Shown here in pieces: positions 38,643 through 49,026 of a DNA stretch of 64,000 bases (its first letter is position 1; each line of letters starts with the position of its first letter). This stretch comes from Lamellibrachia columna. Taxonomy: Eukaryota > Annelida > Polychaeta > Sabellida > Siboglinidae. The notes under the pieces are model-generated. The model worked only from the letters and a program-made list of their open reading frames with translations, did not search any database and was not told the DNA's origin. The translations under genes and the position numbers were made by a program. Location of the stretch: the NCBI GenBank assembly GCA_963662155.1, contig OY759265.1, positions 14,295,761-14,359,760 on the forward strand. Direction: 5' to 3'.

Positions 38643-38946
38643 ATGAATCGTCCGATACACTTCAGAAGCGGTAAAAATTACCTGTCCAATTTCTACGTGT
38701 GCAGGATACATGTGTGGAATAGAGAATTTACCACTGTTGAAAGTGCGTACCAGTGGCGTAAATGCATGCATCATGGTGACATGCAGACCGCAGAAAAAAT
38801 GCTGTCCACGCGCACGGGTCTACAGGCGAAACACCTCAGCAAGAGCATACGAGAAAAGGAGCAGTTACGCGCAGAATGGAATAAACAACGATATTCAGTA
38901 ATGTATGCGTTAGTTGCTGTTAAATATCGCGATCCAACCCTACGTG
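38643..38946 (+). pseudogene. NADAR N-terminal fragment (truncated)
   Basis: The frame opens with an intact ATG and NADAR motifs (YLSNFYVCRI, FTTVESAYQWRKC, AKHLSKSIREK, RYSVMYALVAVKYRD). It then leaves the family at about codon 101, exactly where the element breaks off. It runs on into unrelated host sequence to a stop at 39021-39023. The YWG and GxNxLG segments and the whole OB fold are missing, so an active glycosidase is unlikely. Confidence 0.85.
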
Positions 38947-40192
38947 TTTATGTAACAATGTGTTTATGTAACAATGTAGGCACTCATGACCTTACACGCC
39001 ATTGTTTATCGATTGATAATTAATTACAAGTGACAGTAATTAAACGGTATTATTAATTTGAACATAGTGCACCTCGGTACATTTCATAGCAAACGTAGTG
39101 ATCAATAAATGAAACAGTTACAAATATGACGAACTACTGCAAACACAAATTGGAGCTACAACCGAAACACCTCAAATCAAAGATTGTTGTCAAAATAAAA
39201 TTTCTTCATAGTCGAATTTGGTTCTATTTTCAATAGGAACTCTGGGACTAATCTGATCGTCTAATAAAAATTGGCCGTTTAACCTAAATTTCCGGGTCAT
39301 CGTCAATTTCTATAAATGCCCATTGATGCTGAACGCTTCAGCTGGATATCATAAGATGAATACATATGTTGCGGCAAACTGTACTCAATAACGTCAGGAA
39401 AAGGGACTGTGTCGTTTGTAAAAATTAAAGTGTGAACATGTGTGAGCCCAGTAAAACAGCAATATTTTTTTTACTTCTAAGTACTTTGCACACTGTTAAA
39501 TATAATCACTGTATGCATTGGATTGATTTCTTTCATGAAGTTCAGGTCACAGTTCCACAATCTGAAATACTATAACTGTTACTGTAAAAATTACCATCAC
39601 ATTGTAGTTCAAATGCATATTTGTATATTGATACATGCCAAATAAAGAAATTGCAATGAACTTGGCCAGAAAGCTTACCTGTCACTCCACTGACCACTTG
39701 CAGCGAGAGCCACGATGTCCTCACCGCTTGACCTAGACAACCAGTCCAGTCTATCATGTTTAAGAACAGGGATCGTAAGTCTGAAGGAGGGGATCCCAGC
39801 CCTCCTTCCTTCACCTCGCTGTGGAAGTAAGCGTTGACCGTGTCATGAGGTAGTCTAAGCCAGGCCCTCAGACCCCGTCCGGACTATGTTGTCAAGTCTC
39901 TTGAGTGCTAAAGAAATAAGCCTCTAGTCAGATAACTTAAATATACAACTGTAAAAGTACAACCAAATAATTAGTCAGCTTATAATTATATACCTCGTCA
40001 GGTTGTTTTGTTAACTGTGTGCTTAGAGAACTGATAAATGAAAAACATACGGTACCTTCGCCCCTAGCCTACTAATCGCTCTTACCGAGCTCACCTACTG
40101 CCATGCAATGGGCCGGTGGAAGGCCTTGTACACCTTCCAACCGCATTCTACAACCTCCGCCGTGAAGAGCTTCATGTTGGCCTTTGGTATCA
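38947..40192. other. Host intergenic sequence
   Basis: AT-rich sequence follows the truncated Polinton. I see no convincing gene: the longest frame (39542-39814, minus) has no recognisable features. A short direct repeat (GTTTATGTAACAATGT, twice) lies at about 38947-38980, right at the Polinton break. Confidence 0.4.
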
Positions 40193-41087
40193 TTAAGGAG
40201 TGACATATGCCGGCCGAGCAGACATGGCTGCCCTCCAGTTCAAAATGAGGGCACCAAAGGACACCTGTCCAAATATCTCGGGAGAATTCCAGTTCGACTG
40301 GCACCAGTCGCGGACAGCCGGGGTATTATATTTGTTACATTTGCTCCAATAGACATTGTCGAGGTCAGCGTTGCCTGCTACCAACGACGCTTCGACAACC
40401 CAGCATTGCGTTCCTTTATTCAAAACCCCTTCCGGGATCTGAGGAGATCCTCCTCTCACACGGATAACCGGAGCACCCACAATTAACAAGCCGCGGCTCT
40501 CCAACGTACATAGAAACTTCTCCATCAGGGCATCGTGCCTCATGATTCGGGTACCCCACGTACGAGGGCAGACTTGGAGCACATGTCCAAGTGACTCAGG
40601 ACACCAGCATGCGTCATATTTCGTGTTTGCCCCAAGGTGACCATGGGCAGCACGAATACGTGTCGCCACCGACAATTTGAATAGCGTTGATAAATCCACT
40701 ACCTGACATCAGGGATGTCCCGTCAGACACCCAGTTGTGGGCATAGGGAACGTCTGCAGAAGCCCTCAGGCTCCTGCCATCTACCGCCTCGTGCGAACTG
40801 CTTGCAAGTGCAGCTGCCATCGTCGCTCTGTCCCTTGCGACAACGCCTCCAATCGTAATAGGCGGGGAAAGACACTTAGCCCTTTCCTTACCGAAAGACT
40901 TGGACCTCGCAACCAGTGCCACTGTTGCCTCATCATTTACTTTGGCCAATCTGACCAGTCTTGTGTCGATATGGTATACCTGGGCGTACTCAAACTCAAG
41001 TCTGCTCAAGTCTGAGATTTCATGCTCAGCTGAGTACTCAACAGAGGTTATAAAACGTCTTGAGTACCTACTCAGCTGAGTACTCAA
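40193..41087 (-). pseudogene. R2-clade (RLE-type) non-LTR retrotransposon, C-terminal fragment
   Basis: Two overlapping minus-strand frames (40614-41087 and 40193-40699) carry the C-terminus of an R2-like polyprotein. The segments are VDGRSLRASADVPYAHNWVS and SDGTSLMSGSGFI, then a zinc knuckle (CWCPESLGHVLQVCPRTWGT, RIMRHDAL) and a degenerate restriction-like endonuclease region (VVEASLVAGNADLDNVYWSK). One frameshift separates them near 40650. The reverse transcriptase is missing, so it is a 5'-truncated dead copy. The usual catalytic Asp of the endonuclease appears replaced (VVEA). No rRNA sequence flanks it. Confidence 0.75.
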
Positions 41088-41164
41088 CAGAGGTTATAAA
41101 ACGTCTTGAGTACCTACTCAGCTGAGTACTCAACAGAGGTTATAAAACGTCTTGAGTACCTACT
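41027..41164 (+). repeat. 46-bp minisatellite, three perfect copies
   Basis: Three identical 46-base units run head to tail. Each begins CAGCTGAGTACTCAAC and contains GTTATAAAACGTCTTGAGTA. The arms TGAGTACTCA and TTGAGTAC make each unit partly palindromic. It overlaps the upstream end of the R2-like fragment. The perfect identity indicates very recent expansion. Confidence 0.9.
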
Positions 41165-43079
41165 CAGCTAAGAACGAAACGACACAGTTTTCTTATATGC
41201 ACAAGCTGCAAAATGTAACTCTCTTTTTCAAAAAGATAACAAAGATACTTCCGTATATAAATAGTGGTGGACGAAGAATTTCACCTGCAAGTGTCTCTGC
41301 AGGAAAAAGCTCCAGAGAAAAATCAATGCATCACCAATATCAGACGCTGTCGAAAGTCGGGCACACGGTGAACGATTTAACAGACAGAACGAGACAAATC
41401 AGAAGATAAAACTGTCTAAAAATAAATAGAGTAAAAAGTAACACCGCGCACGATGTATTCAGTATTACTGACACTGACGCCGACTGCATCGTCATCGACT
41501 TGGTCATTGATGCTAGTTTGTTACCGGTTTTTAAATACACACACGTCGCATGGTGCTGGTATTAGTACTTGTGGTACGTTATCTATGACAAATCAACAGA
41601 GACTTTCCTATCCCTATCCTAAGGCTATGCCATGGCATGGGCATGTCTGACTATGTAAACATACATTATTTATTCATCGTCGTTTGACTCACGGCCAAGG
41701 ATTACATGACGGAAAAGAAAGTTGCAACGGTCTAAATGACGTCGATCCCGGTTGCGGACTTATACTCCCTCCAAGGGGTAAGTATTCACCCCGTCTCAGG
41801 TAATCCGATGTCCTGTCGGTCTTCCATGTTAGACATTATCTCTGTCACACTCAACAGTTCATTCTGGTCGGGGAGGGTGTTATCCCTCCACCGATGTCAC
41901 TTTCTGCTACCTTTGGAGATGTGTGACATTGGGAGACAGGGCCGATGGGGAATTCACATTATGTGCAAGGCGTAGTCTCAACACCTTATATTTGTGTAAG
42001 CAGCGCATCACCTTGATACCTTCCAATGTGCGCTCTGGAAAATAACGATATTCATCTTCACACACCCTTCCCTCATCAGTCTGTTCTCTGCCAATGCCAC
42101 ATTTTCCATCAATTCAAATGACCAGCGGACTGTTGGTAATTTTCTGTCCTTATGGACGGGTGTATGCCAATCCCTCCCACCACCCATACTCGGTAACGTT
42201 GTACTCTCGTTACTCATGGGAGCGGGGTCTGGGGTATTTGTCCCGTCATCGCTACTCCCACCATCGACAATCCCCACTTGTTCTTACCAATATATATTGG
42301 TTGATAGGATTAATATATATTATTGATAGGGATAACTATTCACAGAATAGGATAAGTTGATAGGATGTATAATAGTATTGGTAGGGATAACTTTAGAATA
42401 TTAAATATGAAGATCGATGTCCCTGAGCTTTCTGTCTGTAGCCGGGCGATTATATCTAATTATGGATGATAGATAGCCTTAGACACCTATCGGTGTCATG
42501 GCTTTTGTATAATTGTGCGAATGCATTTTGATAGCCTGAAATACCTGTCGGTGTCCGGGTTTAATTAAGGCTGATGTTAGTATAGAAATACAAAAAAATA
42601 GTGTGTATATTTCACACGTCGTTATTATAATTTCTTTGTATATACTTTGTTATTCTCAACTATTTACATGACAGCCGGCATACACATTCCTTGTAGCATA
42701 TCCCGTTCTTTTTATGATGGGGAGGAATGTAGTGCGGAGCACGCATGTAAATAGTCCACCCTATAAATACACCCCACTGACGCAAACAGGCAAACTTAAT
42801 AATGGACCGACGACCACACACCTCTACAGAAGGAAGCGCCATCACAAGTCCAAGGTCTCACCCCGATTGTGCTGCCAGCTAATAGTAAGTACGAAAGCAC
42901 AATAGTACCAATAAGTATTCCAGCTTGGTTCAGCCTCTGCTTTACTCCAGCTGTCATGTCCAGAATGTGGTGATCCCTGGTGGCTCTCACAGACAAATAC
43001 TGCCTTGGAATGCAGCATAGCTTGACCTTCCGATACCCATCAGAAGCCAGATCAAGATGTGCGACGCAGCGGTTCGCTG
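41165..43079. other. Host intergenic sequence
   Basis: No supported gene. A GATAGGATTA/GATAGGGATAAC-type short repeat is scattered at about 42290-42410. A paired motif (ATAGCCT...ACACCTATCGGTGTC and ATAGCCTGAAATACCTGTCGGTGTC) lies at 42470-42560. A plus-strand TATA-like CTATAAATAC at 42761 is followed 38-40 bases later by an ATG that opens only 22 codons. Confidence 0.4.
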
Positions 43080-43304
43080 TTAAAAAAGGTTGCTCAGGTA
43101 CTCACTGAACTTCTGCATCCACGCACAGTCGTTCTGGCCTGTGCCCACTTCCTTGGCTGCTGACGATGCTCTGGAGCTGCTGTTGAAACCAGACTGCTTG
43201 TTGATGTGAGGTTGTAGCAGCAGTTCCTCTGTCTGCAACATGTCCCTCATCTCACGCCTCAACTCCTCAGTAGCACCCAGACGTCTCTCCACGTACACAA
43301 CCAT
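43080..43304 (-). CDS. Small hypothetical protein (74 aa)
   Basis: An ATG-initiated frame reads MVVYVERRLGATEELRREMR, then a helical, charged segment and a Ser-rich middle, ending YLSNLF. About 245 bases upstream on the same strand is a good TATA box (TATATAAAC, about 43547-43555), and an open frame lies between them (43384-43581). This may be a small TATA-driven gene, perhaps with an intron in the leader. No family recognised. Confidence 0.35.
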   Translation of the reverse strand: MVVYVERRLGATEELRREMRDMLQTEELLLQPHINKQSGFNSSSRASSAAKEVGTGQNDCAWMQKFSEYLSNLF

Positions 43305-45844
43305 CGTGGATGTGTATGTTGTGCACAGGGATTATGAATTGGTCCAATATGGCATGGATTCTTGACACTGGGGATGCGTGTAATCACATCAATACCGAGA
43401 CAGTATAGTAGTTGTTTAATACTGCTCTGTGGATGGATCTCGCGATGTCGTAAGCAGTTGGTGTGAATGCTGTCGATGGACCGTCACTATACGCTGAGTC
43501 TTTCGGTGCAATCCGGTTCGACTGGGGTGGGGCGAGTTTATATAGTGTCAACCAGAACATGGTTGGCTGGCGACGCGGCAAAGGCCTACAGCTACAGTGC
43601 TACCGCCCATGGTTACGTTGGTAACCACCACACCACATTTCAGAATGTGCTCTCACCCATTCTGTAAAGTATCTCTTTCAGATTTCACCTACACAACAGC
43701 CTGCTTGTGTGCAGGTGTTACTTGCAATGTTTTGGTGCGAGTTAGTGGCCAGATGCCCACCTGACATATTTCACTGCTCTGTGGAGTGTCTGCTGTCACT
43801 GGCCTCTGGTGAACTGATAACTGTTCATTTTTCTTTTGAACTCCTGGATTGGTTACATATGGATAACATATGGCAGGTGTCTGTTGAGGTTGACAGCTGT
43901 CTGTTCAGGTTGGCAGTTGTCTGTTGGGGTTGGCAGTTGGTGGCCAAACATTTGGTGAAAATGTCAAACAGTTCAGACCAGGGCATTACTGGTACTTTAA
44001 TTTTGAAGTTTTAAAGTTTCGACATTGTCAAATATACTCATTCTCACGTTTCTTCTGGGTGCATTGTGTCCCTTTGGTGGCAGAAGTGGTCATAATAGTA
44101 TCTTCAGAGGTGACAATGGCATCACTGGATTGTGCAGGTAAATCTCGAGCCTGTTGTTCTGCCTCTGGTATGTGTGGGAGTACTGTATGTTCTTCCAGCA
44201 ACTGCATATAAAACAAATCACACTACCTATAATAAATAAATGGTTCCTATTCTGTAGATCTTTTGTGAGAAAACCTATACCATCTATAAATACCACCATT
44301 TATGTAGCCACCATTGATGTATATTCACATGACACAGGCTGTAGTATAAATTTTTCCAAAATAGTTCCTACAAGAATTTATAATGAGTCGGTGACCACCC
44401 CAGATAGCAGTGCCAGCAATTGAATGGTACAGCACAGGTGACACCACACCATTTTTGTGCGGGCTATAACTTGAACAGATCTATAATAACTTGAACAGAT
44501 CTATAATTATCTTCGTTATGCCCCTTACATTGGCTTTCTCCTTGTTGGGGTAATGCTGTTGATATCATGATGGTCTAAGCACATAAGGACAATCTGGATG
44601 AAGTTTGTTTTGGTCATCACATGGAATAGAACATGATCACGACCTCTGTTTTTTGTGTCAAAGTGGGGTAGTGCTGTCCCATTTGCCTGAGCAGATACCT
44701 GTAATGTGACTTTCTATTTTTTTTCGAACCGAATGAAAATGTATGTTATATAGCACAGCAGTTAATGAACATCACTCAGTAATATTCTTACATTCATGTC
44801 ATGAAATTAACAGGGTACATGCCCGGATTTCTTCTTTATTATGTTTCTCTAACACCAGCCACAATGTTAGCAAGGCTGGTGTGTAGACAGATGCCACAAT
44901 ACCAAACGTATGGACGTCCTGGTCCAAATATGTCCTGTTCTGTAGTAGACATTCGTCTGAGCCCTTAGACACATACTGAGCTGGCTCCCCAACAAATAAC
45001 CCCTCAGCTTTGTCATCAATACACATGAACTCACCTTTAAGCGTTGTTGCCATTTCTTTCATCATGGTCAATTGATGTGCACAAAAAGAGGCAGATGTTG
45101 TTCTGCAGTGTGTCTGACTTTAAATCACCCTTTGTAATTCATTGCTGCACAAGTGATTTGACGTCTAGAATTTCATCCAAAACACTCTTTCTGTTCTTTC
45201 TTTTCATTGCTTTCTATCGGCAGCCCCTTCTCTCCATCTTTCATCCTCCCCGATCTTCTCATATTCCTTCTCACGCAGTCCTCTCCTATCTCCCAAAGGC
45301 TAGCGAATGATTTATTCTCAGACGAACAGTGTCTTGATGTTAAGTTGCTTTATGCACCACGCCTTGACTGCCAGTACTTCTCAGGTTGTGGCCCTTCTCC
45401 AGTCTGTGAGTGTCTTGCCTCTCCACTTACTCTCAGTGAGGCCGTTTAAATTGGTCCACTTTTTCCACGCATCGGCCAATGCAGCGGCAATCTCAGCCCA
45501 CTGTGCCGTCTCTCATTTCTGCGTAACTATGCTAGAACGGAGAATTACGCTTTTTTTATTTAATTGATTTCACTGAATTTTGCCTGACAACTTTATTTTA
45601 TTTACAACTGTATCAAATTGAGTTCCACTTTGCTTAATAGTTTTGAATTAACAAAAAAAAAACAGAGAAGCAAGTCACCCTGTGATGAGGCCAAATACAA
45701 TGTATATATCAGTGCAACTTTATTACATGTGAATGGCGACTTTCCTGTTGCTTATTTAAGTGTTCATTATTCATGTTTAAAGTTCATGTTTACTGCAAAT
45801 AAACGTCACACAGCGTGTCAATGTTTGGAGGCATATTGTCTTGT
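43305..45844. other. Host intergenic sequence
   Basis: No gene beyond the possible leader of the 74-residue ORF. A 20-base direct duplication (ATAACTTGAACAGATCTATA, twice) lies at about 44466-44505. A GTTGACAGCTGTCTGTT-type tandem motif lies at about 43878-43938. The many short frames show no recognisable features. Confidence 0.4.
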
Positions 45845-46545
45845 TGTTGTAATATGCGAATGTCCCATCTGTCGTTCGACATCTTCACCTTATCAGGATG
45901 AAAATTAGCTATAACAATCACATGGGGGGTTGTACACCTTGCTTGTTTACGAACTTGGTGCTGAACATGACGCCATTTTTCACGCTTTCTATCACCTCAT
46001 AATTTACGTGATCTTCTTGTGATCTGCTTAAATCGAATACACATATCCGCTCTCCAGTATAAGTGAACTTAATGTCTGCGGATTTACCATTTTCAAATCG
46101 CACACAGTCCCCTTCTGTCAGCAGGTATTTTGTCAGGAAATTTTTGTCACTGTTGCCGGTTTCATCGATGTACCACACCACATTTCTTGGGTCTGTTGGT
46201 TTAGTCAAGTCTTCAATTAATTTCAGTTGCCACACTCCACAAAACATCAGTGTATGTTACTTTCATTTCGTTAATGTTTCTTGTCGTTTTAATTTCGTTG
46301 GCAATTGTCTCAATTTGTTTCGCGTACTTCATATAACACAGTATATGTGCCCCTGCAGCAATGTTTGCCAATGTTATTCCGTCTGCCCTCATTTCAATTG
46401 ACATTCTTAACGTGTCGCTTGTTGCTGAACTGCATCCTTTTTCTCCCACTGAACCTTCATAGTTCCTATTTCCACGGCGATGACTCCATCTTTAATGCAT
46501 TAGTCGTCATTCTGCAGTTCGCTTCCATGTGCCTGTTCTATGTGT
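45845..46545 (-). pseudogene. Endogenous CRESS-DNA virus Rep (circovirus-like) remnant
   Basis: Read leftward, the region shows the helicase half of a rolling-circle Rep protein in at least three frames. One frame (46213-46449) has the pre-helicase region (YAKQIETIANEIK, RNINEMK). The next (45918-46247) has WYIDETGNSDKNFLTKYL, a degraded Walker A with Asp and Asn in place of the usual Gly and Ser/Thr, and a Walker B-like CVFDLSRSQ. A third frame beyond a frameshift near 45925 carries the PHVIVIANF and NDRWDIR motifs. Traces of the nuclease domain may lie before 46450, but HUH motifs are not clear. Frameshifts and the broken Walker A make it non-functional. No capsid gene seen nearby. Confidence 0.8.
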
Positions 46546-47739
46546 GCACGCGGGCCTAGCATCTTCTTCACCGCGTTAAATCTCATCTTTTTTATTACCG
46601 AAAATGCACATTTCTAAAAAAAATTATATTTTGTTACAGTTGTTTATTAAGGCAGAAAGTTGTTTACCCTGGCAGAAAGTTGTTTACCCTGGCAGAAAAG
46701 TACTTATAAATGAAAGGACATTAATTTTATTCTTGATAACTTTCAACCAAACTTTCAAATTGTGCAACTGTGGCGTGACACATCTTGATCCATCCGTGGT
46801 GACGTCATGCACTGGAAGTGGTGTCTCCGTTGTCTTGCCCAAATATTCCACCCCAGAGTCCGGGTCGACTGTGCCACTCAAGGACGCTGTAACAAAAAAG
46901 TACCATTTCAGTTCATTTATATTTGTTATATTAAATCAAAAAGGGGAGAGTTGAAGTTTAAGCTGATGTTTACTGGTGCATGCCATTACTAAATATTACA
47001 ACATGTACCTTTAATTGTGCTGAAGTTAAAGAGATATTTTTGCTGGTGGTTTGTTAATTGTATTACAAGATAATTGTATTAATACACAATACAACACCAA
47101 TCAAGATAATAATAATAACAATTGAAAATACTACTGTAACATACACATAATCTCAGTACTGCATTATTGCCGTATATCTCTCAGTAATAGATGATTTGTA
47201 CGTTTTTTAGCGTATAATTATTTTGACACTCTTAGGCATGCACATAACTATTCCATAGTTTGACGCCAACTGTAATTATACACATAGCCTTCAGTGTGGT
47301 ATGAACATACATTTGCTTAAATGTATCTCTTTGTCTTGTAACATGACAACATTCGTCTCGCGAATTAAACAGTTTTGTACATTGTGATAGCCGTCTTATA
47401 ATCAATGTAAAAAACATCATAACATTAAGGTTAATAAACAAGTTGTTATTATGGTATTGAGCTTATGCTCCATATATAATTAACATAACTCTTTTTTGTA
47501 AAATGGGCTATAAATTATAGCGATACGTGTCAACAACTACTTGCATCGTCACGTACAGTGTGCGCATTGCATCCACAAGACAAGTCTATGGATTCCGCAT
47601 GGTGTATTATAAAGCTACCAACATGTCGTATGGGTCGAGTACCCTGCTGATTGCTACTGCCAACTGACTGGGGGAGAACACGTTCTCGGTGTGTACAACA
47701 GTCAAACCATGTTAGTTTACACTTGTCAGATTAGAATAA
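46546..47739. other. Host intergenic sequence
   Basis: No gene seen. A 20-base tandem motif (GGCAGAAAGTTGTTTACCCT) occurs about two and a half times at 46652-46700. The frames on either strand here lack recognisable features. Confidence 0.4.
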
Positions 47740-49026
47740 TCATGTGTGGAAATCCACCCCAGTTATTCTGTCAGAAATAGTGGCGACATTGTGTTGAGGT
47801 ATCAGTTTGGATTGTTCATAATTTGAATGTAATGTCAGGATTTCTGTGTATACAGATAATATTTGTGCAGCAAACTTCGATGCCAAGTCAGTAACGCTCA
47901 ACGCCCACAACTTCCTAGGACTGTCACTAGCTTCATAATCCATACAATTGGTACTGGTTTCGCTGGGTTCATATGTCAGTAGACTAGAGTCTTGTCTGGT
48001 GCATGAGAACATCCTTACCATCCTGCATATACTGTTAATACGCCTCCTCGACAACACATACATTAGGACAATTCCCAATAAACCCATCATGTTCTGTGGT
48101 ACATGACCGACTTTCCATGAAACGTTTAGAGACGTAATGACCTGAACCGCAGCTCACTTTCTCCTCGGTTGGCATAGCCATGCGGTGTCCACATTTACTC
48201 CTATTTGGAATGAAAATAGGTTTATTATACTATAGGTTTTGTTCTGTCAATCATCAAATTTCCTACCAAAAGCACCAGCAGCATCAATGTTGTATGACCT
48301 CGAGGTGCAACAATTTTCGGTGGGTCCGTTGGCCAGGTACTGCAAAGTTATCTGATACTCCAAGGGAAGAGAATGTGAGACGGCCTACTGGCTGGTGCAC
48401 TTCCTGGCACACAATGCTCAATGTCGGAAAATGTTCCTGTTTGACCATCCCGTGTCGGACATTGTGGATTCATTCAAACATACTTGACTGATCATGTCCT
48501 GAAGCATGTTCCGCCCACCAAAGACCAGCTTCTCCTCTATGACAGACACAGCTCACACGTGTCCGCGCCGTCGGTAGAGTGGCCGCAGAAGTATAATAAT
48601 CAAAACAAAGTACGTATGGAATCATAATAATTAATAAAAACTAATAATTTTCATCATATGAACCCTCAAATTTTACGCCGTGTCCTGACATCCAAGTTCC
48701 GATACCCTCAACTTTGACGCCAAGTCAGTTATGTCCAAAACCCATAACCAAGCCAAACCAAGTCTCATCAATATCACTCAGAAGACTGATAATGAATCTG
48801 TTGCAGACTTTGATGCCAATTCCTTATTGTCCCACACCCACAACATCCCAGCACTGTCACTAGCTTCGTAGTCCATATACTTGGCACCTTTTTTGCTGGT
48901 TTCTGTCACTACACAAGAGTCTTGTTCTTGGGTGAATACTTCCCCCACTTGCTGCTGGGACAGATGGAGACGCTGCAAGTTCAAATCTTTATTTCCAACT
49001 GAAAATGGTAACATATGCACATACAC
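47740..49026 (-). other. Three homologous exon-like segments (MDYEASDS repeat)
   Basis: Two minus-strand frames share a module. At about 47860-48000 it reads QDSSLLTYEPSETST, then MDYEASDSPRKLWAL and VTDLASK. At about 48800-48925 it reads QDSCVVTETSKKG, then MDYEASDSAGMLWVWDNKEL and ASK. A third, shorter and decayed copy (LWVLDITDLASK) lies at about 48710-48760. The order and spacing suggest tandemly duplicated exons of a host gene or of a decayed element. I do not recognise the domain, and the splice sites are not certain. Confidence 0.4.

Larger units (their letters stand above)
36503..38946 (+). mobile_element. Truncated, diverged second Polinton end, inverted
   Basis: It starts AGTAGTAAGTGGAGG directly at the end of a host array unit. 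From left to right it contains a TIR, a conserved subterminal region, the spliced unknown gene (minus), the divergent promoter and the first about 100 codons of the NADAR gene (plus). This is the mirror image of 23.9-26.3 kb. Homology ends abruptly at about 38946 inside NADAR, and no further Polinton genes follow. Protein similarity to the complete element is roughly three quarters in NADAR by eye. It is therefore a relative, not a recent duplicate, and is a dead fragment. Confidence 0.88.

Noticed and set aside
38947..39023. New C-terminus of the truncated NADAR copy as a functional fusion
   Set aside because: The codons after the break contain short direct repeats and end quickly. They look like random read-through into flanking DNA.
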